Position numbers and translations under genes: made by a program. Shown piece by piece: positions 11,085 to 19,003 of a stretch of DNA of 64,000 bases. Each line of letters starts with the position of its first letter. Position 1 is the stretch's first letter. The stretch is from Thermococcus thermotolerans (GTDB lineage: Archaea > Methanobacteriota_B > Thermococci > Thermococcales > Thermococcaceae): contig NZ_CP102602.1 in the NCBI RefSeq assembly GCF_024707485.1, positions 1,674,001 through 1,738,000 on the forward strand, given 5' to 3'. Under the pieces are notes generated by a model, which had not been told where the DNA came from, did not search any database, and saw only the letters and a program-made list of their open reading frames with translations.

Positions 11085-12293
11085 TCACTCTTCGCTCTCT
11101 TCCGTCTCTTCGCCCTCTTCAAGGAACTTCCTCACGTACTCAGGAACCTTGTAGTTGCCCTTGGGGTCCCCGACCAGAAAGCCCAGCCTTATTAACTCGT
11201 TGAGCTGGTCGTAGACCTGTATTCCCGGCCGCTTAACCACCTTGGCTATCTGAATGTAGCTCACCGGTCCGCCGTTGAACTCGTGGACTATCGCCTCCAC
11301 CAGGTCCTTGTAGTCCTTCGGAATCCTCGTCAGGTATTCTTCGAGGCTCTTCGGCTCCTCAAGGATGGTCGTGACAACATAGTCATCTATCGGGTCGAAC
11401 TTGTGTTTGGCAGCCTCACTCAGGACGTAGTGGAGGAGCCTTAGAATCTGCCTCGGGTTGCCCTTCCCGAGCTCGTGGATGAGCTTTACCGCCTCTTCCG
11501 TGAACGGGTACAGCGGATCGTCGGTGTCCCGTGTCCTCACGAGGTTGAGCCTTTTCTTGACGAGCTCGTAGGCTTCATCCAGGCTCATCGGGCGGAGCTT
11601 GAACTCGTAGTGGAGGCGCATGAAGAAGGCCGGGAAAATCCTGGAGTACTCCTCATATGCCTCGGGAACGCAGGCAAAGGCAACGATACAGCCCTGGGGC
11701 ATGTTGCTGATGAAGTGCCTGAGCATCTCAAAGAACTGTATTTTCTCCCTCTCGCTCGCTGTCTGCATGTTCTCCAGCTCGTCCAGGAGGAGGGCGCAGT
11801 AGGGATATTTCCCCATCTGCTCGGTCAAAAGCTCTGCTATGTCCCTGCTCTTGTACTCGTCCCTGTCGCTCAGCATCTTCTCAAGCCTGTCTATGAAGCC
11901 GAGCTTCCTTGATAGGTTTTCGAGGAAGATGTTCGTCCTGCTCTTCGGCGGCTTGAGGGCGTAGAAGATGTCGCGCGTGAGCTTGAGGATGTCGTTCGTG
12001 TCAACCTTAACGTAGATGGCCTTTCCCCTGTTCTCCTCTATGGCCTTGGCTATGGTCTTGAGCCTCTGGGTCTTGCCCATCCCGAGGGGGCCGACTATGC
12101 TCAGCGCTATGGAGCTCTTGTTGCCTATTACTTCAGACACTATCATCTGGATGCGCATGTCTATTTCCTGATAGACGTGAATGCTCTCGACGTCGGCTAT
12201 TCCCTCACTCGCAAGCTGCTCAAAGGGGTTTCGAGAAAGACCGTAAACTTCGTATGACTGGTAGGGATAAAGCTTAAGGCTACTCGCTCCCAT
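11085..12293 (-). CDS. AAA ATPase with C-terminal winged-helix domain
   Basis: A 402-residue P-loop ATPase of the Orc/Cdc6-like STAND-related type. Walker A is GPLGMGKTQ (near residue 65), Walker B is CALLLDELE (near 165), and KGNPRQILRLL marks the sensor-2/lid region. The last 90 residues (GPVSYIQIAKVVKRPGIQVYDQLNELIRLG in part) look like a winged helix, followed by an acidic tail. The start at 12293 is taken because GGTGGG lies six bases before it. It lacks features needed to call it the replication initiator. The coupling with the YdjM-type hydrolase gene is seen; a shared process is unknown. Confidence 0.7.
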   Translation of the reverse strand: MGASSLKLYPYQSYEVYGLSRNPFEQLASEGIADVESIHVYQEIDMRIQMIVSEVIGNKSSIALSIVGPLGMGKTQRLKTIAKAIEENRGKAIYVKVDTNDILKLTRDIFYALKPPKSRTNIFLENLSRKLGFIDRLEKMLSDRDEYKSRDIAELLTEQMGKYPYCALLLDELENMQTASEREKIQFFEMLRHFISNMPQGCIVAFACVPEAYEEYSRIFPAFFMRLHYEFKLRPMSLDEAYELVKKRLNLVRTRDTDDPLYPFTEEAVKLIHELGKGNPRQILRLLHYVLSEAAKHKFDPIDDYVVTTILEEPKSLEEYLTRIPKDYKDLVEAIVHEFNGGPVSYIQIAKVVKRPGIQVYDQLNELIRLGFLVGDPKGNYKVPEYVRKFLEEGEETEESEE

Positions 12294-12354
12294 TTTAACC
12301 CACCGCATAGTTTAGGAACGCGAAATATAAAAACTTGTCCATCGGTGAGCGGAG

Positions 12355-12840
12355 ATGACGATTCTTCTCGTTACGGCACCCCAGGGGAGGGAAGGCGACG
12401 CGATACTTGAGCTTGAATGGGCTCTGGAAAGGGTTCGGGTTAAGGGAACGGACTGGAGGGGGGTTCTTATAGCCGAGACGCCCCTGCCGAAGGGAGAGGC
12501 CCTTGAGAAGCTTAAGAACTTCGAGACCCAGGCGATACAGCGCGTTGTCCCCCTCCACCTCATCGTCCCCGCCAGGTGGGATGAGATTGAAAGGGCCGTC
12601 CTTGAAGTGGCGGAAAGAATAGACGGCACCTTCGCCGTCCGCGCCAAGGTCAGGGGAAACAAGGGGCTGTCCCAGAGGGAGCTTGAAGTAAAGCTGGGTT
12701 CGCTTATAGTGGAAGCCTTCGGCCTAAAAGTCAACCTCAGCGACCCGGACTACACCGTCGCCGTCGAGGTGCTGGGGAAAAAGGCCGGAATCGGGCTGGT
12801 GATGAGGGGCGAACTGCTCCGCTTTGATGTGGTGGAGTGA
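12355..12840 (+). CDS. THUMP-domain RNA-binding protein (Tan1/THUMPD1-like)
   Basis: A 161-residue protein made almost wholly of a THUMP domain, with VRAKVRGNKGLSQRELEVKLG in the middle and VEVLGKKAGIGLVMRG at the end. THUMP domains bind the acceptor end of tRNA. Stand-alone members act as the adaptor (Tan1 in yeast, THUMPD1 in human) that guides cytidine acetylation by the Nat10/Kre33 enzyme, which Thermococcus uses heavily. No methylase or acetylase domain is attached. ATG 12355 has GGTGAGCGGAG before it. The gene is divergent from the AAA ATPase. Confidence 0.8.
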   Translation: MTILLVTAPQGREGDAILELEWALERVRVKGTDWRGVLIAETPLPKGEALEKLKNFETQAIQRVVPLHLIVPARWDEIERAVLEVAERIDGTFAVRAKVRGNKGLSQRELEVKLGSLIVEAFGLKVNLSDPDYTVAVEVLGKKAGIGLVMRGELLRFDVVE

Positions 12841-12873
12841 AACCTAAAATAGGATGACGTCCAATTCATATAC

Positions 12874-13584
12874 ATGAACTTCAGGCATGTTTCGTACATC
12901 GTTGTGGCGCTGGTGGTGGCCTCGTCCCTCCTTCTCATCCTCAAGCCCTACCTCCCCTGGAGGGGGGTGGGCGAGACCATTTCTGGGGAGGCCATAGCCC
13001 TGCCGGAGCCCAGGTTGGACTCAGAGGTCAGCGTCGAGGAAGCGATAGCGAGGCGGAGGAGCATACGCTCCTACAGGGACGAGCCCGTAACCCTTGGCCA
13101 GCTCTCCCAGCTCCTCTGGGCGGCACAGGGAATAACGGCCCAGCGAACCAAGTTTCGGGCATCGCCCAGTGCGGGGGCGACGTATCCCTTCGAGGTCTAT
13201 GTGGTGGCAGGGAACATTGAAGGTCTTACCCCGGGCGTGTACCGCTACGACCCGTTCAACCACACCCTCGTGTTGGTGAAGACCGGCGATTACAGAAAAG
13301 CCCTCCAGGATGCCGCCCTCGACCAGCGGTGGGTTGGGGATGCACCCCTCAGCTTAGTCCTCGTGGCCTTCTATGAGAGGACGACCTCCAGATACGGTGA
13401 GCGTGGGGTGAGGTACGTCCACATGGAGGCGGGGCACATAGGCCAGAACATATACCTCCAGGCGACTGCCCTGAACCTCGGAACCGTCGCAGTCGGTGCC
13501 TTCTACGACGAGGGTGTTGCGGAGATACTGGGAACGGAAGGTGCCCCCCTTTACATCTTCCCGGTGGGTGTTCCAAATGGTTAG
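12874..13584 (+). CDS. SagB/ThcOx-type nitroreductase-fold dehydrogenase
   Basis: A 236-residue flavoprotein with an N-terminal membrane helix (VSYIVVALVVASSLLLILK). The FMN-binding signature RRRSIRSYRDEPVT is followed by QLLWAAQGIT and SPSAGATYPFEVYVV, and HMEAGHIGQNIYLQA is the usual second motif. SagB-like proteins oxidise azolines in peptide biosynthesis, but many stand-alone archaeal members have no known substrate, and no peptide or cyclodehydratase gene is visible here. There is no ribosome site before ATG 12874. CTAAAATAGG about 30 bases upstream suggests a leaderless message. It overlaps the next small membrane gene by eight bases. Confidence 0.8.
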   Translation: MNFRHVSYIVVALVVASSLLLILKPYLPWRGVGETISGEAIALPEPRLDSEVSVEEAIARRRSIRSYRDEPVTLGQLSQLLWAAQGITAQRTKFRASPSAGATYPFEVYVVAGNIEGLTPGVYRYDPFNHTLVLVKTGDYRKALQDAALDQRWVGDAPLSLVLVAFYERTTSRYGERGVRYVHMEAGHIGQNIYLQATALNLGTVAVGAFYDEGVAEILGTEGAPLYIFPVGVPNG

Positions 13585-13756
13585 CTTTGACCACTACACC
13601 CTTGGCTACCTGAGCTTTGCCCTCATGAGCCTCGCCATGCTGAGCGGGGCGTTTATCTTTATCTCCAAGCGCAGGGATGCCTGGATAAAGGTTCACATCG
13701 TCATCAGCATCGTTGCCTACATTGTGATGGCCCTTGCGATATGGCTCGTTAGATGA
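13577..13756 (+). CDS. Small two-helix membrane protein coupled to the nitroreductase
   Basis: A 59-residue protein with two membrane helices (LGYLSFALMSLAMLSGAFIFI and VHIVISIVAYIVMALAIWLV). Histidines lie near both helix ends (FDHYTLGY and WIKVHIV), so heme binding as in small b-type cytochromes is conceivable but unproven. ATG 13577 follows GGTGGGTG and lies inside the last codons of the nitroreductase gene, a coupled pair. The protein may be a membrane electron partner for that flavoprotein; this is inference from overlap only. Confidence 0.65.
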   Translation: MVSFDHYTLGYLSFALMSLAMLSGAFIFISKRRDAWIKVHIVISIVAYIVMALAIWLVR

Positions 13757-13795
13757 ACCTAAAGCTTATTTAGGCGAGTGCCCTATCGCTGTTCG

Positions 13796-14290
13796 ATGGA
13801 AATGTACGACGTCAACGAGGTAGTTGAGTTCCTCTCAAGGCTGAACTACAGGGAAGCGCTGGCCTACTGGATAGAGGGTGAGAAGAAGGAGGCGAGATTT
13901 TACCGCGAGCTCGCCAGACGTGCGAGGAACCTTGGTTTGGGCGAGGAACTGGTGGAAACCTTTGAGAAGCTGGCCGAGGATTCTCTGAACCATGCATCGG
14001 AGCTTGAGATGAGTTTCAGGGAGACCTACGGGGAGGTTCCGGGAAGCGACCTTCCGCCCATTGAGGTTCTCCCGGTTCTCGATGAGCTTGAGCGGGCTGA
14101 CCAGCTTCCCGAGGTCATCCGCGCTGCAATGGAAAGCGAGCTGATAGCCCACGAGTCGTACAGGCTTCTCTCCGAGAAGGCTGACGACCCCGAGCTGAGG
14201 AAGCTCTACTCCAAGCTTGCCGATGTTGAGTGGGGCCACTACGAACTGCTCCGCCAGAGGTATCATGAATTGGTAAAGGAAAAATCCTGA
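13796..14290 (+). CDS. Ferritin-like/rubrerythrin-family protein
   Basis: A 164-residue four-helix protein. Candidate diiron ligands are the glutamate in KKEARFY (helix 1), the carboxylates and His of AEDSLNHA (helix 2), ESELIAHESY (helix 3) and EWGH (helix 4, an ExxH). It has no rubredoxin domain, so it is shorter than classical rubrerythrin. It should act in iron or peroxide handling in the cytoplasm. A TATA-like stretch (AGCTTATTTAGG, 13763-13774) about 25 bases before ATG 13796 and no ribosome site suggest a leaderless message. A paralogue follows at 14432. Confidence 0.7.
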   Translation: MEMYDVNEVVEFLSRLNYREALAYWIEGEKKEARFYRELARRARNLGLGEELVETFEKLAEDSLNHASELEMSFRETYGEVPGSDLPPIEVLPVLDELERADQLPEVIRAAMESELIAHESYRLLSEKADDPELRKLYSKLADVEWGHYELLRQRYHELVKEKS

Positions 14291-14431
14291 AATCTCGAAA
14301 TCCGATTCAAAAGGTCCTCCATTTTTGATATATCCTTTGAGAAGCAGCTGATTGTTTCAAACGCCTTTTATAGACGGTTGTGCCAAAGCCCGTATAAAAC
14401 CTCCCGGGTACATTGGGTTGAGGTGAGTGAG

Positions 14432-14941
14432 ATGGTTGATCTTGAGGGTGTCTCTCTCCTTAGGGAGCTTCCCCTGAAGGAGCTTCTCGCTTACTGGATA
14501 TCCCTTGAAGGGGATAAGGCCCTTCTCTACGAAAAGCTGTCTGAGAAGGCGAAGGGCATGGAGATTGAGGGTGCCGTCTGTGACATGTTCAAGCTCCTCT
14601 CTCAGGAGGCGAGACGGCACGAAAGAAAGCTCAGGAACCTTTACACCCGGAACTTTGAGGGGGATATCCCCACAGTTAACGGGCCCTCATTGGAGGAGCT
14701 CTCCGACATAAGGGAACTTGAGAGTGAAAACGACGTGTTCGCGGTCCTCAAATGTGCCCTTGAGCTTGAGGAAGTCGCGGAGAAGATATACTCAATTCTG
14801 GCGGAGAAGGCCGACGACGAAACGATGAAGGCGGTGTTCCTGTACCTGGGCTCGACGGAGAGGCTCCACGAAAGGGCTGTGGAATCCCTCATCAGGGATT
14901 ACAGGTACCACAATGGAATAAAAGAGGGTGTGAAGGCTTAG
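14432..14941 (+). CDS. Second ferritin-like protein, possibly with an altered metal site
   Basis: A 169-residue paralogue of the preceding gene, sharing LAYWI near the start and the spacing of four helices. Where the first copy has a helix-1 glutamate (KKEARFY) this one has lysine (GDKALLY) by my alignment, while helix 4 keeps ExxH (ERLH). It may therefore bind metal differently or not at all. ATG 14432 follows GGTGAG. A TATA-like TTTTATAG is at 14366-14373, and a SurR core GTTn3AAC (14354-14362) lies just before it. The gene converges with the hydrogenase operon with only six bases between stops. Confidence 0.65.
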   Translation: MVDLEGVSLLRELPLKELLAYWISLEGDKALLYEKLSEKAKGMEIEGAVCDMFKLLSQEARRHERKLRNLYTRNFEGDIPTVNGPSLEELSDIRELESENDVFAVLKCALELEEVAEKIYSILAEKADDETMKAVFLYLGSTERLHERAVESLIRDYRYHNGIKEGVKA

Positions 14942-14947
14942 CTCACG

Positions 14948-15439
14948 CTAGCCTTCGGACTCCACTGCCTCCTTCACTTCTTTTTTGAAGAGCTCCTTCG
15001 CCTCCGGTGGCTCCTCGATGAGGTTGTCGCTGTACTTGTCGTAGTCGGCTATGAGGAACTCCTCGCTCATCCTGAGCGCCTTAACGGCCTTTTCCTCGCC
15101 GGGGAACTTCTTGCCGGGGCAAACGTCAACACAGAGGGCGCAGAACATGCAGCGCGAGACGTAGTGCCGTATCTTCTTGAGCTCCGGAATCCACTCCATG
15201 GCATCCGCCGGGCAGACCAGGATGCACAGCCTGCAGCCGATGCACCTCTCGGGGGTGTAGACCAGCTTGCCCCTGAAGTCCTCGGGAACCGGGACCGGCG
15301 GGTTTATCTGGACCTCTCCCTTTTGGACTTTTTCTATCAGCTCCGTTACGTTCGCCGGAGCGTGCTTGACGGGGAAGGGATTCGTGGCCGGCTTCTTAAC
15401 GAGCTGCTTTAGGAGGACGAACATCATCTTGTTGACCAT
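14948..15439 (-). CDS. Hydrogenase cluster 2: two-[4Fe-4S] ferredoxin-like subunit (MbhN/NuoI type)
   Basis: The last gene of the second operon, 163 residues. Two clusters are marked by CIGCRLCILVCP and CMFCALCVDVCP. They carry electrons from ferredoxin towards the J and L subunits at the membrane edge. It is longer than its cluster-1 counterpart (141), with an N-terminal insert around VTELIEKVQKGEVQ and a different tail. ATG 15439 follows GGGGGTG. Confidence 0.9.
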   Translation of the reverse strand: MVNKMMFVLLKQLVKKPATNPFPVKHAPANVTELIEKVQKGEVQINPPVPVPEDFRGKLVYTPERCIGCRLCILVCPADAMEWIPELKKIRHYVSRCMFCALCVDVCPGKKFPGEEKAVKALRMSEEFLIADYDKYSDNLIEEPPEAKELFKKEVKEAVESEG

Positions 15440-15442
15440 GCT

Positions 15443-16408
15443 TCACACCCCCAGCCATACCAGCACGAGTCCCACGAGGGCGATTATGTTGACGTAGACC
15501 CAGAACACCCTGGATGCCTGCTCTATCCTGAACCTGGCGAAGGACGTCCTGACCAGCGTTATGGCAAGCAGGTATATCACCAGCACCTTGAAGAGGAACC
15601 ACAGCGCCTCTATTACATAGTACGCTGTTCCGGTGAGACCCAGGTTCAGTATGCTCGTCAGCGTGAACGGGAAGAACAGCACGACCTCTAAGGCAGCCAT
15701 GGCGAAACCCCTGACGGCATCGGAGAGGTAGAACAGTGCCAGGTTCCTCCCGCTGTACTCCGCGAGCATACCCTCACATATCTCCGTTTCTGCCTCTGCT
15801 ATGTCGAAGGGCAGCTTCGCCAGCTCCGCAGGTGTGACTGCCAGAAGGGCTATTAGAAGTAGCAGCACTCCCATGGCAGCGAGCGGACCCGCGACGCCCC
15901 ACACCGGTGTGCTCGCTATGGTGGTCAGTGAGAAGCTCCTGTAGAGCATGGCGAAACCCACTATAACCGTAGCCAGTGGCATCTCGTAGCTCATCATGAG
16001 CACCATTTCCCTCTGCGCACCCACCGATGAGAACGGACTGCCCGAGGCAAATCCGCCTATGGCCATTGCGAGGGACTGCAGCGTGAGCAGGTAGAGTATG
16101 ACGATTAAGTCTCCGTAGCCCTCCAGCGGGGCCTTGAGCACTCCGAAGGGTATGTAGAGAAGCAGGGTCATCGAGGCCGCGAAGGAAACTATCGGCATTG
16201 CGTTGAATATCCATGCTATCGCGTTCTCCGGAACGACGGTCTCCTTGAGGAGCAGCTTTCCGACGTCCCAGAAGGGCTGTCTTATGGGCGGGCCTATCCT
16301 GGAGGTCAGCCTCGCCGAGAAGCGTCTGTCTATACCCTTGTAGACCAGCCCGAGGAAGACTCCCAGCACGGGGAAGGTGAACGCGTAAATGAGGGTCTCG
16401 GGGGTCAT
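15443..16408 (-). CDS. Hydrogenase cluster 2: membrane anchor subunit (MbhM/NuoH type)
   Basis: Integral membrane protein of 321 residues with about eight helices. Family features are RIGPPIRQPFWDVGKLLLKE near the start, the acidic loop ETEICEGMLAEYSG that faces the Q-like cavity, and SGSPFSSVGAQREM. It joins the peripheral hydrogenase arm to the membrane and conveys conformational change to the ion path. The start overlaps the stop of the large-subunit gene (ATGA). Confidence 0.9.
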   Translation of the reverse strand: MTPETLIYAFTFPVLGVFLGLVYKGIDRRFSARLTSRIGPPIRQPFWDVGKLLLKETVVPENAIAWIFNAMPIVSFAASMTLLLYIPFGVLKAPLEGYGDLIVILYLLTLQSLAMAIGGFASGSPFSSVGAQREMVLMMSYEMPLATVIVGFAMLYRSFSLTTIASTPVWGVAGPLAAMGVLLLLIALLAVTPAELAKLPFDIAEAETEICEGMLAEYSGRNLALFYLSDAVRGFAMAALEVVLFFPFTLTSILNLGLTGTAYYVIEALWFLFKVLVIYLLAITLVRTSFARFRIEQASRVFWVYVNIIALVGLVLVWLGV

Positions 16409-17643
16409 TCTCTCACCCCCAGCTCGTCCTTAATCCTCTTTGTTTTCTCAACCGCCTTCCTGTGGAGAGTCGCCGGGTCGATTATCCTGCCGTCCTCGTC
16501 CCTCACGACAGCTATCCTGTCGTTACAGCACATGCACGGGTCGATGTAGGCCACGACTATCGGTATGTCCGCCACCTCGGCGCCGAGGAGAAGCGGAGCC
16601 CAGGTGTTGATGTTGTTGTAGCTCGGTGCTATGACCTTCCAGACGGATGGTCCGTCCCTCTTTCCGTCGAATTTGATGTAGTGGATGACCTCACCGCGCG
16701 GTGCCTCGTGGGCTCCGATGGCCTCGCCCTGGGTTCTCCTTATCTTTGCAAGGAGCGCCACGTAGTTTGGAATTGCCATCAGCTTGCCCTCGGGCATCTC
16801 ATCGAGGCAGTATTCGATGATGTCAAGGCTCTGGTCTATCTCGTAGAGCCTCACCATGGTGATGTCGTATGCGTCTCCCCTGGCCTCTCCGACGATGTCC
16901 TGCGGAACCACCGCGCGGACGTCTATGTCGGCGTATGCGTCGTACGGTATGTCCTGCCTGATGTCCATCCTTACTCCAGCGGCCCTTGCCACCGGCCCGA
17001 CGGCGTTCAGCTCAAGCGCCATCTTCTTGGAAAGCTGGGCAACTCCCCTCGTCCTCGCCTTGTAAACAGGGTCTGAGAGGAAAACCTCCTTCATCTCCTT
17101 GTTGAATATCCTGTAGTAGCTTATCATGTCCTTGATTGCCTTTACGTGGCTCTCCTTGATGTCCCTCCTGACGCCGCCTATCATGAAGACCGAGTAGTTT
17201 ATCCTGTTCCCGGTGAGGAGTTCGAGTATATCGAGGAGCCTCTCCCTGCCCTTCCACGTCCAGAAGAGGAGGGAGTCGAAGCCCATCTCGTGCGCCACGA
17301 CACCGAGCCACAGGATGTGGCTGTGTATCCTTTCGAGCTCGCCTATTATCGTCCTGATGTACTGGGCCCTGGGCGGCGCCTCTATTCCGAGGGCCTTCTC
17401 TGCTGTGACCACGAAGGCGTAGGGGTGCGATATCGAACAGATTCCGCATATCCTCTCGGAGAGGTAGAGCGTCTGGATGGCGTTCCTCTTCATGCCCATG
17501 TACTCTATTCCCCTGTGGGCAAAGCCCCTCTTGACGTCGACTTCCACTATCTTCTCGCCCTCGACCCTCGCCTCGACCCTTATGGGCTCCTTCAGTGCCG
17601 GATGAATAGGCCCGACGGGGACGTAATACTGGGTTTTGGCCAT
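16405..17643 (-). CDS. Hydrogenase cluster 2: [NiFe]-type large subunit (MbhL-like)
   Basis: A 412-residue large subunit of the group 4 hydrogenase/NuoD family. Both metal-ligand motifs are present: ERICGICSISH (Cys near residue 66) and DPCMCCNDR (near residue 368), so all four nickel-iron cysteine positions exist. The second motif carries an extra cysteine and differs from the DPCLSCTDR of cluster 1. It therefore looks like a true but divergent hydrogenase, not a sulfur-reductase relative in which the site is degenerate. The start overlaps the C-like gene as TAATG. No formate or CO dehydrogenase gene accompanies it. Confidence 0.85.
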   Translation of the reverse strand: MAKTQYYVPVGPIHPALKEPIRVEARVEGEKIVEVDVKRGFAHRGIEYMGMKRNAIQTLYLSERICGICSISHPYAFVVTAEKALGIEAPPRAQYIRTIIGELERIHSHILWLGVVAHEMGFDSLLFWTWKGRERLLDILELLTGNRINYSVFMIGGVRRDIKESHVKAIKDMISYYRIFNKEMKEVFLSDPVYKARTRGVAQLSKKMALELNAVGPVARAAGVRMDIRQDIPYDAYADIDVRAVVPQDIVGEARGDAYDITMVRLYEIDQSLDIIEYCLDEMPEGKLMAIPNYVALLAKIRRTQGEAIGAHEAPRGEVIHYIKFDGKRDGPSVWKVIAPSYNNINTWAPLLLGAEVADIPIVVAYIDPCMCCNDRIAVVRDEDGRIIDPATLHRKAVEKTKRIKDELGVRE

Positions 17644-18206
17644 TACTCCTCACCCCTCATCTTCCTTATCTCGTTCACGCTCCTGTGGGTGTGCTTTACC
17701 ATGTCCTCGACGCCGTACTCGTCCCTTCTCCATGGATACTTACCCTCCGGCCAGTCGTCGGGCAGGAAGATGTGCCTCTTGTTCTTCAGTCCCTCGAATT
17801 CAACACCGAGCATCTCCCTTATCTCGCGCTCGTTGGTTTCCGCGCCGATCATGAGGTCGGTTATCGTTGGGAGAACCAGGTTGTCCTTGGAGAGGTCAAA
17901 CTTGATGGTGATGCTGAGCTCGCCCCAGGGGTGCGTGTGGAAGACTCCGAAGGAGTAGATCATGGTTAGGGTTTCCCCTCCTCCGTCCTCTCCCGCGATG
18001 AAGTGGAGGTGGGGGTAGTCGAGGGCGAATATGGCTTCGACGGCCTTCCTGAAGGCCTCGGGCTTTATGGTGACCCAAAGCTCCCTGTAGGTTCTCTTCC
18101 GCTTAACGCCCATGGTGTACTCCCTGACCTCGTGGGAGAGCAGCGCCTCTCCCAGCGCCTCCTGGAGCTTCTTGAGTACCTCTTCCACGCTCATCGGCTC
18201 CTTCAT
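17643..18206 (-). CDS. Hydrogenase cluster 2: NuoC-like subunit (MbhK type)
   Basis: A 187-residue cytoplasmic subunit related to the 30-kDa complex I protein; EREIREMLGVEFEG and HIFLPDDWPEGKYPWRRD are the family signature. It packs on the large subunit. The true start is ATG 18206, which overlaps the J-like stop (ATGA) and has GGAGGGG before it; the longer reading to 18299 is not used. Confidence 0.88.
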   Translation of the reverse strand: MKEPMSVEEVLKKLQEALGEALLSHEVREYTMGVKRKRTYRELWVTIKPEAFRKAVEAIFALDYPHLHFIAGEDGGGETLTMIYSFGVFHTHPWGELSITIKFDLSKDNLVLPTITDLMIGAETNEREIREMLGVEFEGLKNKRHIFLPDDWPEGKYPWRRDEYGVEDMVKHTHRSVNEIRKMRGEE

Positions 18207-18649
18207 TCCTTCTTCCCCTCCAGCTCCTTTTCCAGCTTCTCTATTTTGAGCCAGGCTTTCACAACGCCGTCTATTATCGCCTCTGGCCTCGGCGGACATC
18301 CCGGAACGTAGACGTCCACGGGTATTATCTCGTCTATCGGGCCCGCTATGTTGTATGAGTCATAGAAGACCCCGCCGCTGGTTCCGCAGTTCCCGACCAC
18401 CACGACCGCCTTCGGGTCGGGCATCTGCTCGTACACGCGCCTCAGCTTGTCCGCGAAGTCCCTTGGAATGGCCCCGGTAACGAGGAGCACATCAGCGTGC
18501 CTCGGACTTCCGACGAGCTTGATTCCGAAGCGCTCCACGTCGTAGCGGGGAGTAAGCACGGCAACTATCTCTATGTCGCACGCGTTGCAGCTCCCTCCCG
18601 ATGCATGGAACACCCATATGGAGCGCTTAAAGTTGGTGAGCTTCCCCAT
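18203..18649 (-). CDS. Hydrogenase cluster 2: small subunit with proximal [4Fe-4S] cluster (MbhJ type)
   Basis: A 148-residue small subunit. Four cluster cysteines are visible in GGSCNACD, VGNCGTS and PGCPPRP. This is the cluster that meets the nickel-iron site in the large subunit. It lacks the N-terminal 20-odd residues of the cluster-1 copy. ATG 18649 follows GGTGTGTG. Confidence 0.9.
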   Translation of the reverse strand: MGKLTNFKRSIWVFHASGGSCNACDIEIVAVLTPRYDVERFGIKLVGSPRHADVLLVTGAIPRDFADKLRRVYEQMPDPKAVVVVGNCGTSGGVFYDSYNIAGPIDEIIPVDVYVPGCPPRPEAIIDGVVKAWLKIEKLEKELEGKKE

Positions 18650-19003
18650 TCACACACCCCCCACGAGGACGAACAGGATTACGGCACCGAGTCCGAGGTA
18701 CCAGAGTATGTAGTCCCTGAGGTCTCCGCTGTGCATTCTCATGAGGACGTTGTAGTAGCCCTTGAGCGCCTCGATGAAGCCCCAGTATATGTCCCCCGCC
18801 CTTACGCGGATTTCTTCCACATCCTCCACTGCGTTGCCGCTTATGAAGGGCTTAACCTGCTCCGTGTTGGGCTTGTAGCTCCTGTTCCCGCGCGAATAGA
18901 TGAGGTAGCCGATGAAGGCGAAGATCACCAGGAACGCCAGCCAGACTATCGGGTTCCAGAAGCCCGACGGTGAGTTCAGCGTAAGGCTCTCAATCCAGGT
19001 CAT
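18650..19003 (-). CDS. Hydrogenase cluster 2: MbhI-type linker membrane subunit
   Basis: A 117-residue protein with one helix near each end (PIVWLAFLVIFAFIGYLIYS and ILWYLGLGAVILFVLVGGV) and an amphipathic middle. In Mbh the I subunit bridges the antiporter and hydrogenase modules. The start at 19003 forms an ATGA overlap with the H-like gene. Sequence similarity to the cluster-1 copy is low, but position and topology agree. Confidence 0.8.
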   Translation of the reverse strand: MTWIESLTLNSPSGFWNPIVWLAFLVIFAFIGYLIYSRGNRSYKPNTEQVKPFISGNAVEDVEEIRVRAGDIYWGFIEALKGYYNVLMRMHSGDLRDYILWYLGLGAVILFVLVGGV

